Both the position numbers and the translations under genes were made by a program. 64,000 nucleotides of DNA, from contig NC_052613.1 in NCBI RefSeq assembly GCF_016545825.1, positions 35,600,844 to 35,664,843 on the forward strand. The letters are read 5' to 3'. The notes under the pieces are model-generated. The model was not told the DNA's origin, made no database searches, and was given only the letters and a program-made list of their open reading frames with translations. The stretch is from Eucalyptus grandis. Taxonomy: Eukaryota > Streptophyta > Magnoliopsida > Myrtales > Myrtaceae. Numbering within the stretch: the first letter of the stretch is position 1; the number at the start of each line of letters is the position of its first letter. Below, one piece after another: positions 1 to 10,756 of the stretch.

Positions 1-1640
1 ATGTAAAATTTAAGTCGACATAAGCCATGAGAGTATCTTATAATTAATGATTTTGAAAAGTTTTGACACAAAGCAACATTCAGAAAATTTTAATGCTAAA
101 CTGGATGTCAAATCATAGTATGAGTAATTGTACTTTGTGGACTAAAACCTAGTCAGGTGTTTCCTGATCACACTACAGTCATTTTCTTAGGAAGTAATAT
201 ATTTTGCTCTCTAAATCATCAGAATTCGAATTTCATGGTTCAGAATTTATTTACGATTTTATTTTTCAACTGTCCTCCTTATCTTGCTATGGCCACAAAC
301 TAGTCCTCCTTTTCTTTACATTATATACGCTATTTTCACTCCATATACGACTAAATCCACCTAAATTGCCCTCAATTATTTAATTTCAATTTAAAATGAT
401 GCTCCAAATTTATTTATTTATCCTTCCATCTTATTTTAGCTTTTCTATTTATGTTGAATCTAGTTGATATAATTCAAAATATTACATGTTTTTTTTTTTT
501 TTTTTTTGTTTATTGTTGGTTTTCCATGAATATTAAATGGATTATGTTTTTTCTTTTAAATTTTACTTTAGCTAGAATTAGGTTTGTTAGAGAGAAATTT
601 CTATACGATGTCAAGAAAATTTATGAATTGATTTTTTTTTGTCAATAAAATTTATGAATTGATCGTCAAGTAGAATATACAAAATTTTGGCACAAACCCA
701 CTTTTTAACACAGTATTATGTTTATAAAATTCCTATCTTTGTTATGTATATCTTTTTCACTGGTTGTCTTTTACATAGTTATATGTTTAATAGATTGATG
801 GGACGAAAAAAAGAAAACGCCATCAAAGGTTTTTAAAGACAAAATCACAATTCCGTTCCACAACGTGAAACTAGAAAGATGGTAACAAAATTAAAAACAA
901 AGCTTTGCACCAAATAATAATCTCTTTTAAACTGTCGGTGAATTATTTTTCATTTTGGATTAACAAAAGTCAATATCATTCATGGAGTATCTACCGGAAA
1001 ATATCAAAATACCTCAACGTCCATAACTTTTTCATACCGATGATTTTTGGGTTTTGAGTACTCCTATAACGTCTTACATGGAAGAAAACACATTGTTATA
1101 TAGAAAATAGATAGGCTCGAAATAATTTTTAGACAATGAAATCAAAATTAGAATTAGGAGGGACAAGGAATAGATAAGTTAATATAAGAGCAATGATGAG
1201 GAAGAGATCAGCTTTTATTTTCTAAATAGCAATAAGTTTAAATACAGAAAACTGTAAAAGGAAAATAACTAAGTTAAAGGAAACCGTGCGAATATGAAAA
1301 CCGATAAGACCAATCTTGTCCATCTAGTAAGAGAGGAGGGGATTTAAGTACAGATGAAAATAGCACCTTCCTCCAATCTTATCTTTCTTTGTCCCAAAGA
1401 AGTATTTGAGAAGACAGCAACCAACGTATGTCCAGATAGTAACTTAATGCTATTGTAATAGCAATCGGTGAAGCTTTTCGCTCACAACCATTTTTTTCCT
1501 TGTAAAAAAAAAAAAAAAAACAACAACAACAACAACAATATTTTTCCCAAACATTGCATGATAATCTAGTTTTATTACGGTACGTCGTCCGACCTCTCGC
1601 TCACCCCTCTCCCTTCTCTTCCAGGCCTTGAGAGATCAGC
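1..1640. other. AT-rich 5' flank of the first NLR gene
   Basis: I see no coding region here. The stretch is AT-rich with short homopolymers, a two-copy direct repeat AAATTTATGAATTGAT near 617 and 648, and a CAA microsatellite near 1518-1540. The last ~60 bases form a pyrimidine-rich leader (TCTCGCTCACCCC..., CTTCTCTTCCAG at ~1613-1624). This could be either a 5'UTR or a 5'UTR intron acceptor for the gene that follows. No clear TATA box can be assigned. Confidence 0.5.
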
Positions 1641-1716
1641 TTTGCCTCCATTTTCCACTCAAACGCACACTTTGGTTCACAACCATCTGCATTGCGGTTC
1701 AATCCTCCTTAAGGAG

Positions 1717-4700
1717 ATGGAAGCGACCATTGGAGAGATGCTTCTCAGCACCATCCTCAAGGTGCTTCTCAACCAGTTAGCCTCTGGCGAGCTGCTTAGC
1801 CTCATGCAGCGCGAGGGACTTCCCACCCTGCTGAATAAATGGGAGAAGAAGCTCCAGCGAATAAACTGCGCTCTGGAAGACGCAGAGGAAAAGCAGTTGA
1901 CTGGTGATGCTGGAGTCAAGTTGTGGCTTGAGGACCTCCGGAACTTGGCCTACGATATCGAGGACTTGCTCCACGACTTCGATGCTCAAGCCAGGAAAAA
2001 GAAGCAGAAGGCGGCGGATTCCAGGAGGGTGAGCCAGACACTTCTGGTCGTACCGAGCTGCTTCAGTCCCAGAGAGTTCGTGCGTGACCAGAAAATGAGG
2101 TCCAAAATAGAGGATATCGACCATCGACTGCAGGAGATTATCAAGCAGAAAGATAGCCTAAGCCTGAGAGAGAAGGAGGCCAGCCAGTCCGCATCCGACC
2201 GAGCCCAGCAGCGGCCTATCACGACGTATGTCCCAGAGCCTTGTTTTGTAGGTAGGGAGAAGGAAAAGATGGAGGTCCTTCAATTGTTGATTGAAGAAGA
2301 AGAAGGCATCAACAACATAAATGCGATCCCGAAAATAATTCCCATAATAGGGATGGGAGGGGTCGGAAAGACCACTCTAGCCCAGCAAGTCTATCATGAC
2401 GCCAGCTATTTCGATGTCAAAGCATGGGCTTGCGTATCCAATGACTTCGACGTGGCTGCCATTACAAGGAGGATTTTGCAGGATGTCCCTGGTTTGTCTG
2501 GCAAAGGCAACGACCTAGACCGGCCCCAAGAGAAGTTGTGGAAACATCTGTCTGGGAAGAGATTCCTTATCGTTTTGGACGATGTTTGGACAGAGAAGTA
2601 CGAAGAGTGGACCAATCTCCTGAAGACTTTCCAAGCCGGAGCTGAGGGGAGCGTGATCGTCCTTACAGCTCGTAACCTCCATGTTGCTTCAATGGCCGGT
2701 GCTCCGGCATACCATTTGAAGGAGCTGCCTGAAGATGCTTGCTTGACTTTACTGGCCTATCACGCTCTTGGCGCCAAAAATTTCGACCACCACACCCCTC
2801 TTAAATCATTCGGTGAGAAAATAGTGATGAAGTGCAAAGGCTTGCCGTTGGCTGTGAAGATGTTGGGCGGACTACTACGTACCCACGTCGATCCCCACGA
2901 GTGGGAAGCTATATCCAAAAGCCGAATTTGGGATCTACCAGAAGCGAGAAACGAGATCCTTCCCTCTTTGAAACTCAGTTATCACCATCTCCCCCGTCAT
3001 CTGAAGAGATGTTTTGCTTACTGCGCGATTTTTCCCAAGGATTACGAAATAGAAAGGGATGAGTTGATCCATTGGTGGATGGCGGAGGGCTTGGTACACA
3101 GAAGCGAAGGAGAGAACCTCTGGAAGACAGGTCTTAATTATTTCAAGGAGTTAGTATCGAGATCGTTTTTTCAAGAATCAAGCAGCAACAGTCTGTGGTT
3201 CTCGATGCATGATCTTCTGAATGACCTCGCAAAGTCAATTGCTGGCCCGACGCACTTTAGCTCACGGGGGTTTGAGTCAGAGAGCAATGAGAGTAATGCA
3301 TCTTCAGCTCGTCACGCATCCTTCATTTCGAGCTACGGAATTGCATCTGAAAGACTTACGGTGTATCACAGAATGAAGCGACTAAGAAGCTTCATCTCAT
3401 TGCAACCGCGACCCAGGAAGTTCGCGATGTTGCATTTGTCCCAAAGCGTGCTAGGTGACTTGCTGTCGGACTTGAAGTATTTGAGGGTGTTTTCGTTGAG
3501 TCATTATTGCATCAACGCGATACCGGACTGTGTAGGTAAATTGCGGCATCTGCACTATCTTAATTTATCTTACTCTGAGATTGAAAGGCTTCCTGAATCC
3601 ATCGGTGGGCTGTTCAACCTAGAGGCTTTGATATTACGGGGTTGCCCATACCTTGCTGGATTGCCTCAAGGTGTTGAGAAGCTGATTAATTTACGATATC
3701 TCGACATTCGAGAAACCCGGAGCCTACAAACCATGCCACGGCGTATAGGTAACTTGGTGAATCTTGAGATTTTGTCCAAGTTTATAGTGGGAACAGAGAA
3801 CGGGCGGAGGTTAAAGGAGTTAAAACACCTTGAGCAACTTAGAGGGGAACTGTTAATCTCTGAGTTGCATAGGGTAAAAGACGCTGGAGATGCTAAGGAT
3901 GCTAATCTACATATGAAGCGTGGAATTGACCGGTTAATCATGAAATGGAGCGAACCCCTTGTAGATTCGCGGAACGCAGAGCTTGAAATGAAGGTCGTTG
4001 ACTTTCTTCAGCCTCATAAAGACCTTCAAGATCTCACAATCTCCTACTACAGCGGCATTGAATTCCCTTTCTGGTTGGGAAATCCATCGCGTCTCAACAT
4101 GGTCTCTTTGCGCTTGTGTGGCTGTCGTAATGTCGGATCATTACCATCACTCGGGCTGCTATCCTCCCTGAAAGAACTGCACATCGAAGGTCTGGATGCT
4201 GTGTGCTCGGTGGGCTCCGAATTTTACTCCGAATTTTACGAAACTATAGAGCCTTTTCCATCATTAACAACTTTGGAGTTCAAGGATATGTCATTCTGGC
4301 AGGACTGGACTCATTTTAATGGCGCTGAAGAAATAGAAGTGCCGTTCCCTTGTCTTCAGCATCTAATGGTCCGCAATTGTCCCATGTTGAAGGGACGATT
4401 GCCCGAAAAAATAGATGCCCTTGTGAGGCTTGATATCGATTCATGTCCGCTTCTGGATGCCTCACCTGCCGTTAGTGTTTCGTCTCTCCGCGAGCTATAC
4501 TTCAGAGGCTGTAACGAGGTGACTTTTAAGAGCTTAGTTAACATGACTTCTCTCACCACTCTTGCTGTTGAAAATGTCGAGGGGCTCGCTTGCTTTCCTC
4601 TTGGGTACACAAGCTTCTCAACCAAGTTAGAGAAGTTAGAGGTAAGAAGATGCAAAAACCTGATACACTTGTGGCAGGACACAGATTATGCTCAGAATCT

Positions 4701-5460
4701 TGCTTGCCTGAAGAGCCTAGATGTCACAAGTTGCCCTCAGTTCGTATCTTTTATAGCTGGAGAAAGTGATAAAGAGTTGCCTAGCCGCCTTGAAGCTATG
4801 AAATTGAGCGATTGTTCAAACCTAGAGAAGCTTCCAAACAAGATGCACAATCTGGGCTCTCTTCATAGCTTGATCGTTCTTAACTGTCCAAAACTCCGTT
4901 CCTTTCCAGAGACCGGTTTGCCAGCATCTATGACATCATTGACCGTCGAAAACTGCAAGAATCTCCAGCATTTGCCCATAGGCACTAAGATTGGCAATGA
5001 GACGTCTCATCTGAGAGAATTGAGAATCTACGGATGCGATTTGCTGCCCGCATCACCATTCGGCAAGGGCGGGCTACCGGCGACTCTCAAGGAACTTAAG
5101 ATTCATAACTGCAGGGGAGTGAAGTCACTGGCGGAGATAGTTTCAGACTTGGGCCACCAACACCACGTCCAGTTGCTTGAAGATGTAAGAATTTTCTATT
5201 GTGAGCAATTGGGAAGCTTGCCTCGGAGCCTGCACAAGCTCTCCCACCTCACTCGCTTGACGATATTTGGGTGCGCCGCTCTGGAGCTGGAGCACTTCCC
5301 TCCACTTCCTGCCAGCGTATCCGAGTTCAGCCTATGGAGTTGCCCGAATGTAAAGTCTCTACCTGATAAATTGCATCACCTCACATCCCTCCGGAGCCTA
5401 TATATTGTCGATTGCGAGAACATCAAATGCTTTCCCAGGGAGGGTTGCCTCCCAATATAG
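1717..5460 (+). CDS. CC-NBS-LRR disease-resistance protein, RPP13-like 1 type, truncated by a frameshift
   Basis: Intracellular NLR immune receptor of the coiled-coil class; family members bind ADP/ATP through the NB-ARC domain and sense pathogen effectors. The ATG at 1717 (GAGATGG context, protein starting MEATIGEML) is preferred; the same frame is open further upstream only from a TTG at 1642. The product is 1247 residues. The Rx-type coiled coil covers ~1-130, with YDIED at 79-83. In NB-ARC I see the P-loop GMGGVGKTT (212-220), kinase-2 FLIVLDDVW (283-291), RNBS-B with LTAR instead of the usual TTR (~316-319), GLPLA (375-379) and MHD (497-499). Leucine-rich repeats run from ~580 to the end, including the many 'C-x-x-L-x-x-L-P' blocks typical of RPP13L1 proteins. 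It is one exon. The stop at 5458-5460 falls inside the LRR because the frame is lost at about 5435-5455; the missing C-terminus lies just downstream. Confidence 0.9.
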   Translation: MEATIGEMLLSTILKVLLNQLASGELLSLMQREGLPTLLNKWEKKLQRINCALEDAEEKQLTGDAGVKLWLEDLRNLAYDIEDLLHDFDAQARKKKQKAADSRRVSQTLLVVPSCFSPREFVRDQKMRSKIEDIDHRLQEIIKQKDSLSLREKEASQSASDRAQQRPITTYVPEPCFVGREKEKMEVLQLLIEEEEGINNINAIPKIIPIIGMGGVGKTTLAQQVYHDASYFDVKAWACVSNDFDVAAITRRILQDVPGLSGKGNDLDRPQEKLWKHLSGKRFLIVLDDVWTEKYEEWTNLLKTFQAGAEGSVIVLTARNLHVASMAGAPAYHLKELPEDACLTLLAYHALGAKNFDHHTPLKSFGEKIVMKCKGLPLAVKMLGGLLRTHVDPHEWEAISKSRIWDLPEARNEILPSLKLSYHHLPRHLKRCFAYCAIFPKDYEIERDELIHWWMAEGLVHRSEGENLWKTGLNYFKELVSRSFFQESSSNSLWFSMHDLLNDLAKSIAGPTHFSSRGFESESNESNASSARHASFISSYGIASERLTVYHRMKRLRSFISLQPRPRKFAMLHLSQSVLGDLLSDLKYLRVFSLSHYCINAIPDCVGKLRHLHYLNLSYSEIERLPESIGGLFNLEALILRGCPYLAGLPQGVEKLINLRYLDIRETRSLQTMPRRIGNLVNLEILSKFIVGTENGRRLKELKHLEQLRGELLISELHRVKDAGDAKDANLHMKRGIDRLIMKWSEPLVDSRNAELEMKVVDFLQPHKDLQDLTISYYSGIEFPFWLGNPSRLNMVSLRLCGCRNVGSLPSLGLLSSLKELHIEGLDAVCSVGSEFYSEFYETIEPFPSLTTLEFKDMSFWQDWTHFNGAEEIEVPFPCLQHLMVRNCPMLKGRLPEKIDALVRLDIDSCPLLDASPAVSVSSLRELYFRGCNEVTFKSLVNMTSLTTLAVENVEGLACFPLGYTSFSTKLEKLEVRRCKNLIHLWQDTDYAQNLACLKSLDVTSCPQFVSFIAGESDKELPSRLEAMKLSDCSNLEKLPNKMHNLGSLHSLIVLNCPKLRSFPETGLPASMTSLTVENCKNLQHLPIGTKIGNETSHLRELRIYGCDLLPASPFGKGGLPATLKELKIHNCRGVKSLAEIVSDLGHQHHVQLLEDVRIFYCEQLGSLPRSLHKLSHLTRLTIFGCAALELEHFPPLPASVSEFSLWSCPNVKSLPDKLHHLTSLRSLYIVDCENIKCFPREGCLPI

Positions 5461-5897
5461 AGACCTTCGAGGTGAGGGTCTGCGTGAACATGGAGCAGCA
5501 TGTGGGAGAGTGGGGCTTGCACACACTGGCGTTGCTCCAATCTTTATGGATCGACGGGAGTGTTGGCGAACTTGGAGATATGGTGTGCTTTCCTCCAGAG
5601 GGTGACGGCAATGATCATGATCTCCTCCCTTCCTCTCTCACCTATCTTAATCTCTCCGACATGAGGAACCTAGAGAGTCTATCAAGTGGCCTCCCTTGCT
5701 CTCTCCAGCGCTTATACACTCGTGGATGCCAGAAGCTGAGGTGCTTGCCCATGGCCGGCCTGCCTTCCTCGCTCGAGCATTTGTCCATCAGCGACTGCAA
5801 ACTTCTCGAAGAGCGATGCTTAAAGCACGCCGGCAACTATTGGCACCTCATCAAAGAAATCCCGACTATCTACATAAACAATGATCTGATCTCATGA
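5440..5897 (+). pseudogene. Out-of-frame C-terminal LRR of the first NLR
   Basis: This frame continues the LRR of the preceding gene. It reads LPPNIETFEV, then LPSSLTYLNLSD, LPCSLQRLYTRGC and LPSSLEHLSISDC, and ends with LLEERC...GNYWHLIKEIPTIYI. That ending is the standard C-terminus of RPP13L1-type NLRs. The upstream frame ends at 5460 and the two frames read the same GGGAGGGTTGCCTCCC stretch one base apart, so a single lost base (or a consensus error in a G/C run) separates them. It ends with TGA at 5895-5897. It is unlikely to be translated on its own. With the frame intact the NLR would be about 1390 residues. Confidence 0.8.
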
Positions 5898-7400
5898 AGA
5901 ATTCCGCCCACGTCTTTATCTTTCAGTGTGATTTCGACTACTGGCGTTGGTAAAAATATGCATTAACTTTTCCCATGTAAGTGCTTCCATTTGATCCTGT
6001 TAGATTTTGGTGTTGGTATTTGACATAGACCGTGATGTGAAGGTATTGTGTATGTGTGTACGAAATTTATCAGCAAAGGGACAAATCGGAAGGTATTTAT
6101 TGTATTATAATGGTTGGTGCACATGAGCAGGCTGGCTAGGTACATGGGATTTGTAGTTGAGCTGATTGATCTGTATACAATATGCGAGCTCTACAAGCCT
6201 CTTTTCCATCGACACAATCAGCAAATTATCTGTGCTTGTGTCACAGATACTTGCTTCAACTGTGTCTTTATCATCTGCATGCTTTAACCACGGACAAATT
6301 AAGAGCCCAGTAGAGTTGAAATGGCCAGTTCTCCAGTGCCACAGCTACGAATCCTTAACTTGAGCTTTTTTGGTTAGATTTCTAGCAATTGTTGAGCTCG
6401 AGATATCTGCTTCAATTGTGTCTATTACATACATGCTTCGGCCATGGACAAAATATTGGCCACTGCAGAACAGTTCTTCCAGGAGCTTCTATATAATTGT
6501 AGTTCAGAGAATTCTAGGAAACTCTACAAAATGGATCGACAATTTAACAGCTTTGCATAATTTCAACAAACCAGCCAAGTTCTGCTGAATGTGGGATGAC
6601 ATTTGGTTGTGCGCATTAGAATTCGGATTTTTTTTTTTGGTCAGAATTAGAATTCGGATTATTCATGCTTGTTTTTTGTTAAAATTGTGTGTGAACATCA
6701 TGACAATGCGGAGATAATCTAGCTGCAAATCCGTCGGTTGGACCTGAGAAAATCAAAAGGAGGCAGGCAAACTTGATGCTGTCGTTTGTGTTGTCGTCTT
6801 AGTCAGATTATCAAAATGATTAGCTTCTGCTGCTAGTTAGCAGGGTCATAGCTTTTACTCGGTGAGACAGGCTGCTTCTGCCATGAACAGACAAAAGATA
6901 TATTCTTAATCTCACTTCCAGTGCCAAATAAAAGATATATTCTTTGCGATGTTATGTTGATTCGTCTCATGCAAAATTCATAGAATTATCCTTTGCAATA
7001 ACTAGAGAATCACTTCATTTATCCAAAAACCTCGTAAATATGCTGCAACTAAAGGTTCGACCTGTAGGGATTAAGACGGGCCAATGTTAATCTGGTTCTA
7101 GACCCACGCATATCCTGGTGGGTTTTAATGGACGCAAATCTGCTGTGGCCGAACATGTTCCCTCCTGCATCAGGCTGTAGGCGTGTGAGAAATAGCTTCG
7201 AAGCCCGAAAAACCGACCTGACCCGATTTTGCGGCCGGAGTTAGATTGGGCAGATCTTTCGTGTGTATACTAAACTTCTATTTCAGGGCAGTCTGGGTTT
7301 TTGGTCTTCGATATGAGAAGCCTGGACTGGGTCGAAATTTTCCAGATTGTTCTTCGGCCAGTTTAATTCTACTTCTCTTTTTTAATTAACACTAACAATC
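5898..7400. other. 3' flank of the first NLR with a diverged ~156-bp repeat
   Basis: No gene is recognised here. The first few hundred bases are probably the 3'UTR. Two related blocks begin near 6246 (AGATACTTGCTTCAACTGTGTC) and 6402 (AGATATCTGCTTCAATTGTGTC) and share a following CATGCTT...GGACAAA motif, so the unit is about 156 bp and strongly diverged. The short open frames across it (6166-6363, 6370-6588) show no recognisable protein. From ~6600 to 7400 I see nothing further. Confidence 0.45.
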
Positions 7401-8680
7401 CGAAAATTTGTGCTGATTTGGCATTTCAATATTTTAAAAAAAGAATTCCTTTGATTTAGGTACTAAAACTTGTGCAATCCATGTATTTCAATCTTTTCAC
7501 GAACTCCTTCATGTTCCAATTGAATGAAATATCCAATGTTGTTTTTCTTTTTCATTTTTCCAATCCTGCGTGGCCGTTAATGTCGTGACGGAATTTCTCA
7601 AACGCAAATGGGGAAAGTTTGTTGACGCCACATCAAACAACAAAACTACAAAAAATGAAGAAAATGATTTGAAAATTGAAAATAGAAGTGAGCATAATAA
7701 AAAATAATAAGGAAAGGTCAAAGCCGATCGAGGTGGAGGTAAGGGCAGCGGGAGTGGCACTACTGCCCCTTGACAAGTGAGGACCGACGAGGATTGCCAG
7801 TCTCTATAAAGGCGAGTGGCCCAACACCATTACCCTCTTTATGAGGCTTGCCCTCACCAAATCTAGTCAGGGTCGGGTGGCGCCACGAGCGCCACTGAGC
7901 GACGCTGGGTCAGCCCTCGAGACTCACCATGTGCTTGTGCTCCATGTGCCGCTCCTCCTACTCTGCCCCTTTCATCCACGAAAACTGAAAGAGGTTCTAG
8001 TCCTCAGCCGTGTGCAACATGACATATTAAGTTCCTTTTAAGGATATCAACGGTTACTTATACTACCTTTGAGTCCAGAAACTTTTTGACTCTGCCTGCT
8101 CTCACGAGTCTTCGAATTTTCCTTTCAATTATTATTATTATTATTATTATTTTAGTCACAATCTTTCAATTTTCAGTTTCATTAGTCTATCCAAAGCCGT
8201 GGAGTTTTGGTTTCTTGGGCCCAATTGGTAAGAAGTCATGTTAGGCTTTAAGGTCGCCTAAGAGGTGCCCACAAATTGCCTTGGCCGCTATTGACTCCTA
8301 AAAAAAAAAAAAAAAATTCCCTTTTTACTTTCTTTCTCAGTCTAAAAGTCAACTTCATATCACAAAGAAAATATATTTGATAAAAAGAATACATGATTTG
8401 AAGAAAAAGTAACATATTATTTCCCCTTTTATTTACCTTCTTTCCCACTTGAAAAGTTTACTACTTGATGAGAATTCCCGAATGAAAATCATAAAATGGA
8501 TTTAAAAAAATATAATACAACAAGTTGAATGTATATTAAAATTGAAGATTTGACATTCACAATTCTCAAATGAATTTTATACTTCCTTTTGTTTTCTATT
8601 TTTGTGTTCATAAAAAAATTGGCATGAACAAAAAGTTCAACATCAAGAGATCATTTTCAAAACTCGATATCAAGAGATAT
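7400..8680. repeat. Tandem-duplication unit A, left part (before the Copia insertion)
   Basis: Base-by-base reading shows this stretch is homologous to 32690-35725. Shared runs include GACAAGTGAGGACCGA(C/T)GAGGATTGCC (near 7772 and 33047), GAAGTCATGTT(A/G)GGCT near 8232 and 35325, AAGTCAAC(T/C)TCATATCACA near 8346 and 35438, and ATCAAGAGATA just before the Copia insertion. It holds no recognisable gene. An ATT microsatellite lies at ~8130-8152 where unit B has an AT run. The unit resumes at 30315 after the retrotransposon nest. Confidence 0.75.
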
Positions 8681-8899
8681 TGTTGGAAGATACATAGCAT
8701 CACTCAAGATCATTCAATATCGGATCCAATTGGATTCCAATTCTAATTCCAATTATAAAATATTTACTTACCTTTCTTGTACACACATTGTATTATATAC
8801 ATACAAGACAATGTACATTGAATATGCAGTGAATACAAAGTGAAAATTCTCATCTTCTCTATTCGACTTCGTTCTACCCAAATTCTTTCAATTCTTTCA
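8681..8899 (+). repeat. 5' LTR of Copia A
   Basis: 219 bp, TG...CA ended, matching 30091-30309 with six single-base differences. It contains TATAAAATATTTACTT and a pyrimidine-rich end. Confidence 0.95.
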
Positions 8900-8911
8900 T
8901 GGTATCAGAGC
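8900..8911 (+). other. Primer binding site of Copia A
   Basis: TGGTATCAGAGC follows directly after the 5' LTR. It is the usual plant Copia primer site, complementary to initiator methionine tRNA. Confidence 0.9.
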
Positions 8912-9072
8912 AGCTTCTGATCCCAATCTAGCTTCCGCATTGTTGATCAAATTGCCTTCCAATTCTTTTCTGTTCTTGTTATTGCGACATTCACAAAACA
9001 GAGCAACGTCTGGAAGGAATTCCTTTATGTATCCAATCTGCAGAATAAAATCACTGCAGAACAGACTTCATC

Positions 9073-9792
9073 ATGACAGACCCACAAGAACTTACCTCAC
9101 CCACCGAAGACCAATCAGGAAGGAACGCAGCACCACCAGATCCATCCGTTGTCACCTCCATGCCTGGCCACATGCCATGGCAACAGATTCCGACTCAGTT
9201 TAATCCAGGGCTACCTCTCTCAGGGTATCCTTATCAATGGATGCCTTACCCATGGATCCAAGGACTAAACCCAGGTACATCACAGTCGGGCTACCAAGGC
9301 GTGTGCAACCAGTTCGTAAGAATGTGGATCGGCAACTGCGCCAGCCCAGAAATAGCAGCTGGGTTGCCTCCGACAAAGGATTCCAAAATATTTTGGGATA
9401 ATATAAAAGAAATGTACGGAAAACTGGATCGGGCGAAAAAAATTTCGCTCCACCAAGCCCTATCCGAACTGAAGCAAGGAAACACGTCGGTGACAACGTG
9501 CTTCAACAAGCTATCAACCCTCTGGAATGAGCTCGAGGCAGCGAAGGAAAAACTCAATGGACCCGAAGCCACTCTTCAACAGTACAAGGAGATGAGAGAC
9601 AGAGAGAAGGCGACTCAGTTTCTACTCATCCTTAATGACTCTTACCTCCATTTCAAGTCACAAATCCTTGCGATGGAGCCTGCGCCTTCAATCAGGCGTA
9701 TATTTCAGCTCGATGTGCAAGAAGAAAACCAGAGGCTTGCATCGACAGAGGGAAAGGGGGCGGAAATGCTAGCCCTCGCCGCAAGAGCATAA
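9073..9792 (+). pseudogene. Copia A gag (UBN2-type), internally shortened
   Basis: The 239-residue frame starts with a proline-rich stretch (MTDPQELTSP) and continues with a Copia gag core: FVRMWIGNCASPEIAAGL, LSELKQGNTSV, LSTLWNELEA, FLLILNDSYLHFKSQIL. The junction near residue 75 (SGYQGV then CNQFVRMW) skips the first part of the usual UBN2 domain, so I infer an internal deletion. It stops at 9790-9792 and the zinc-knuckle region continues in another frame from ~9985. Confidence 0.8.
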
Positions 9793-9984
9793 AGGGGCTC
9801 GCAAACCCTAGAAAGGAGACGCGAAACGACTCTAGGGTTTGCGGAACATAAGCCCTTTAAAGGGACCGCAACGGACGGCCACGATCGCATGCAATGATCG
9901 GATGGTTCAAAGGGGACGCGGAACTATGGAGATCTGGACGGTGGAGATGGACTCCTCATTAAAGGATCCAACGGCGGGGAATTT

Positions 9985-10281
9985 TTGAAGCCTTACGGCT
10001 TGACTCAGCATGGGCCTAATTCTTTTGGGCGTGCTTCGAAGAATTACGGACCAAATTCATACGGGCCAAGCAGTTATGGGCCTAATTATTTTGGGCCAAA
10101 TTCAAAAAACAAAGGGAAATTATACTGTGAATTTTGCAGACATCCCCATCACATTGTAGAAAATTGCTGCAAATTACATGGGAAACCTGGAGAAAAAAAA
10201 TGGGAAGGAAATATCAGTGGCATCATACCAGCTTACAGGACAAGGCAGTCCAAATCAACTCATCACTCATGGGGAATATGA
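9985..10281 (+). pseudogene. Copia A gag zinc knuckle
   Basis: The frame shows short YGPN/FGPN repeats followed by a CCHC zinc knuckle, CEFCRHPHHIVENC (C-x2-C-x4-H-x4-C), which binds retroelement RNA in intact gag. It is separated from the gag core by a frame change and continues, out of frame, into the protease. Confidence 0.75.
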
Positions 10282-10756
10282 GCAATTGATGCAGGCACTG
10301 CAAAAATTGGATGTTCAAAAGAAAGGAAGCAGCTTTACAGGTATTTCTCATTGTCAATTGAATAATATATCGAGAAGTACTTGGATAGTTGATTCTGGAG
10401 CCAGTGACCATATTGCATGTGAGAAGGGATTATTTGCTACTGTTAATGATGGGTTGGATAGTCCTATTGTAGTGCAATTACCGAATGGAAATATTGCTAA
10501 TGTCACTATAACTGGGACAGTCAATCTTAGTCCTGAAATCACTCTCACAAATGTCCTTTACATCCTTGAATTCCAGTTCAATCTTATATCTGTGTTTAGA
10601 GCCTGTAAGGAAAATTCCTGTCAAGTTTCCTTCAATGTTCATGGTTGTCATTTTCAGGCCCCTTTGACTGGGAAACCGATAGGATGGGGTGATCTATCTC
10701 GAAGGACTGTTTTTCTGGAGAAGTTCAGCCAAGAATTTCAATGTTTTTCCTTATAA
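10178..10756 (+). pseudogene. Copia A protease region
   Basis: The frame contains the retropepsin active-site signature WIVDSGASDHI at about residues 69-79 and the downstream LTNVLYI...FNLISV pattern of Copia proteases. The frame is lost near 10740, before the integrase zinc-binding region. Confidence 0.8.

Noticed and set aside
451..648. 65-codon frame in the 5' flank
   Set aside because: It is Phe-rich because of T runs and has no support.
1642..1716. Upstream extension of the first NLR
   Set aside because: It would need TTG as the start. The ATG at 1717 has a good context and gives the usual N-terminus.
5412..5460. Programmed ribosomal frameshift at the end of the first NLR
   Set aside because: No slippery heptamer or obvious pseudoknot is seen, and such shifting is not known for plant NLRs. 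A mutation or sequence error is simpler.
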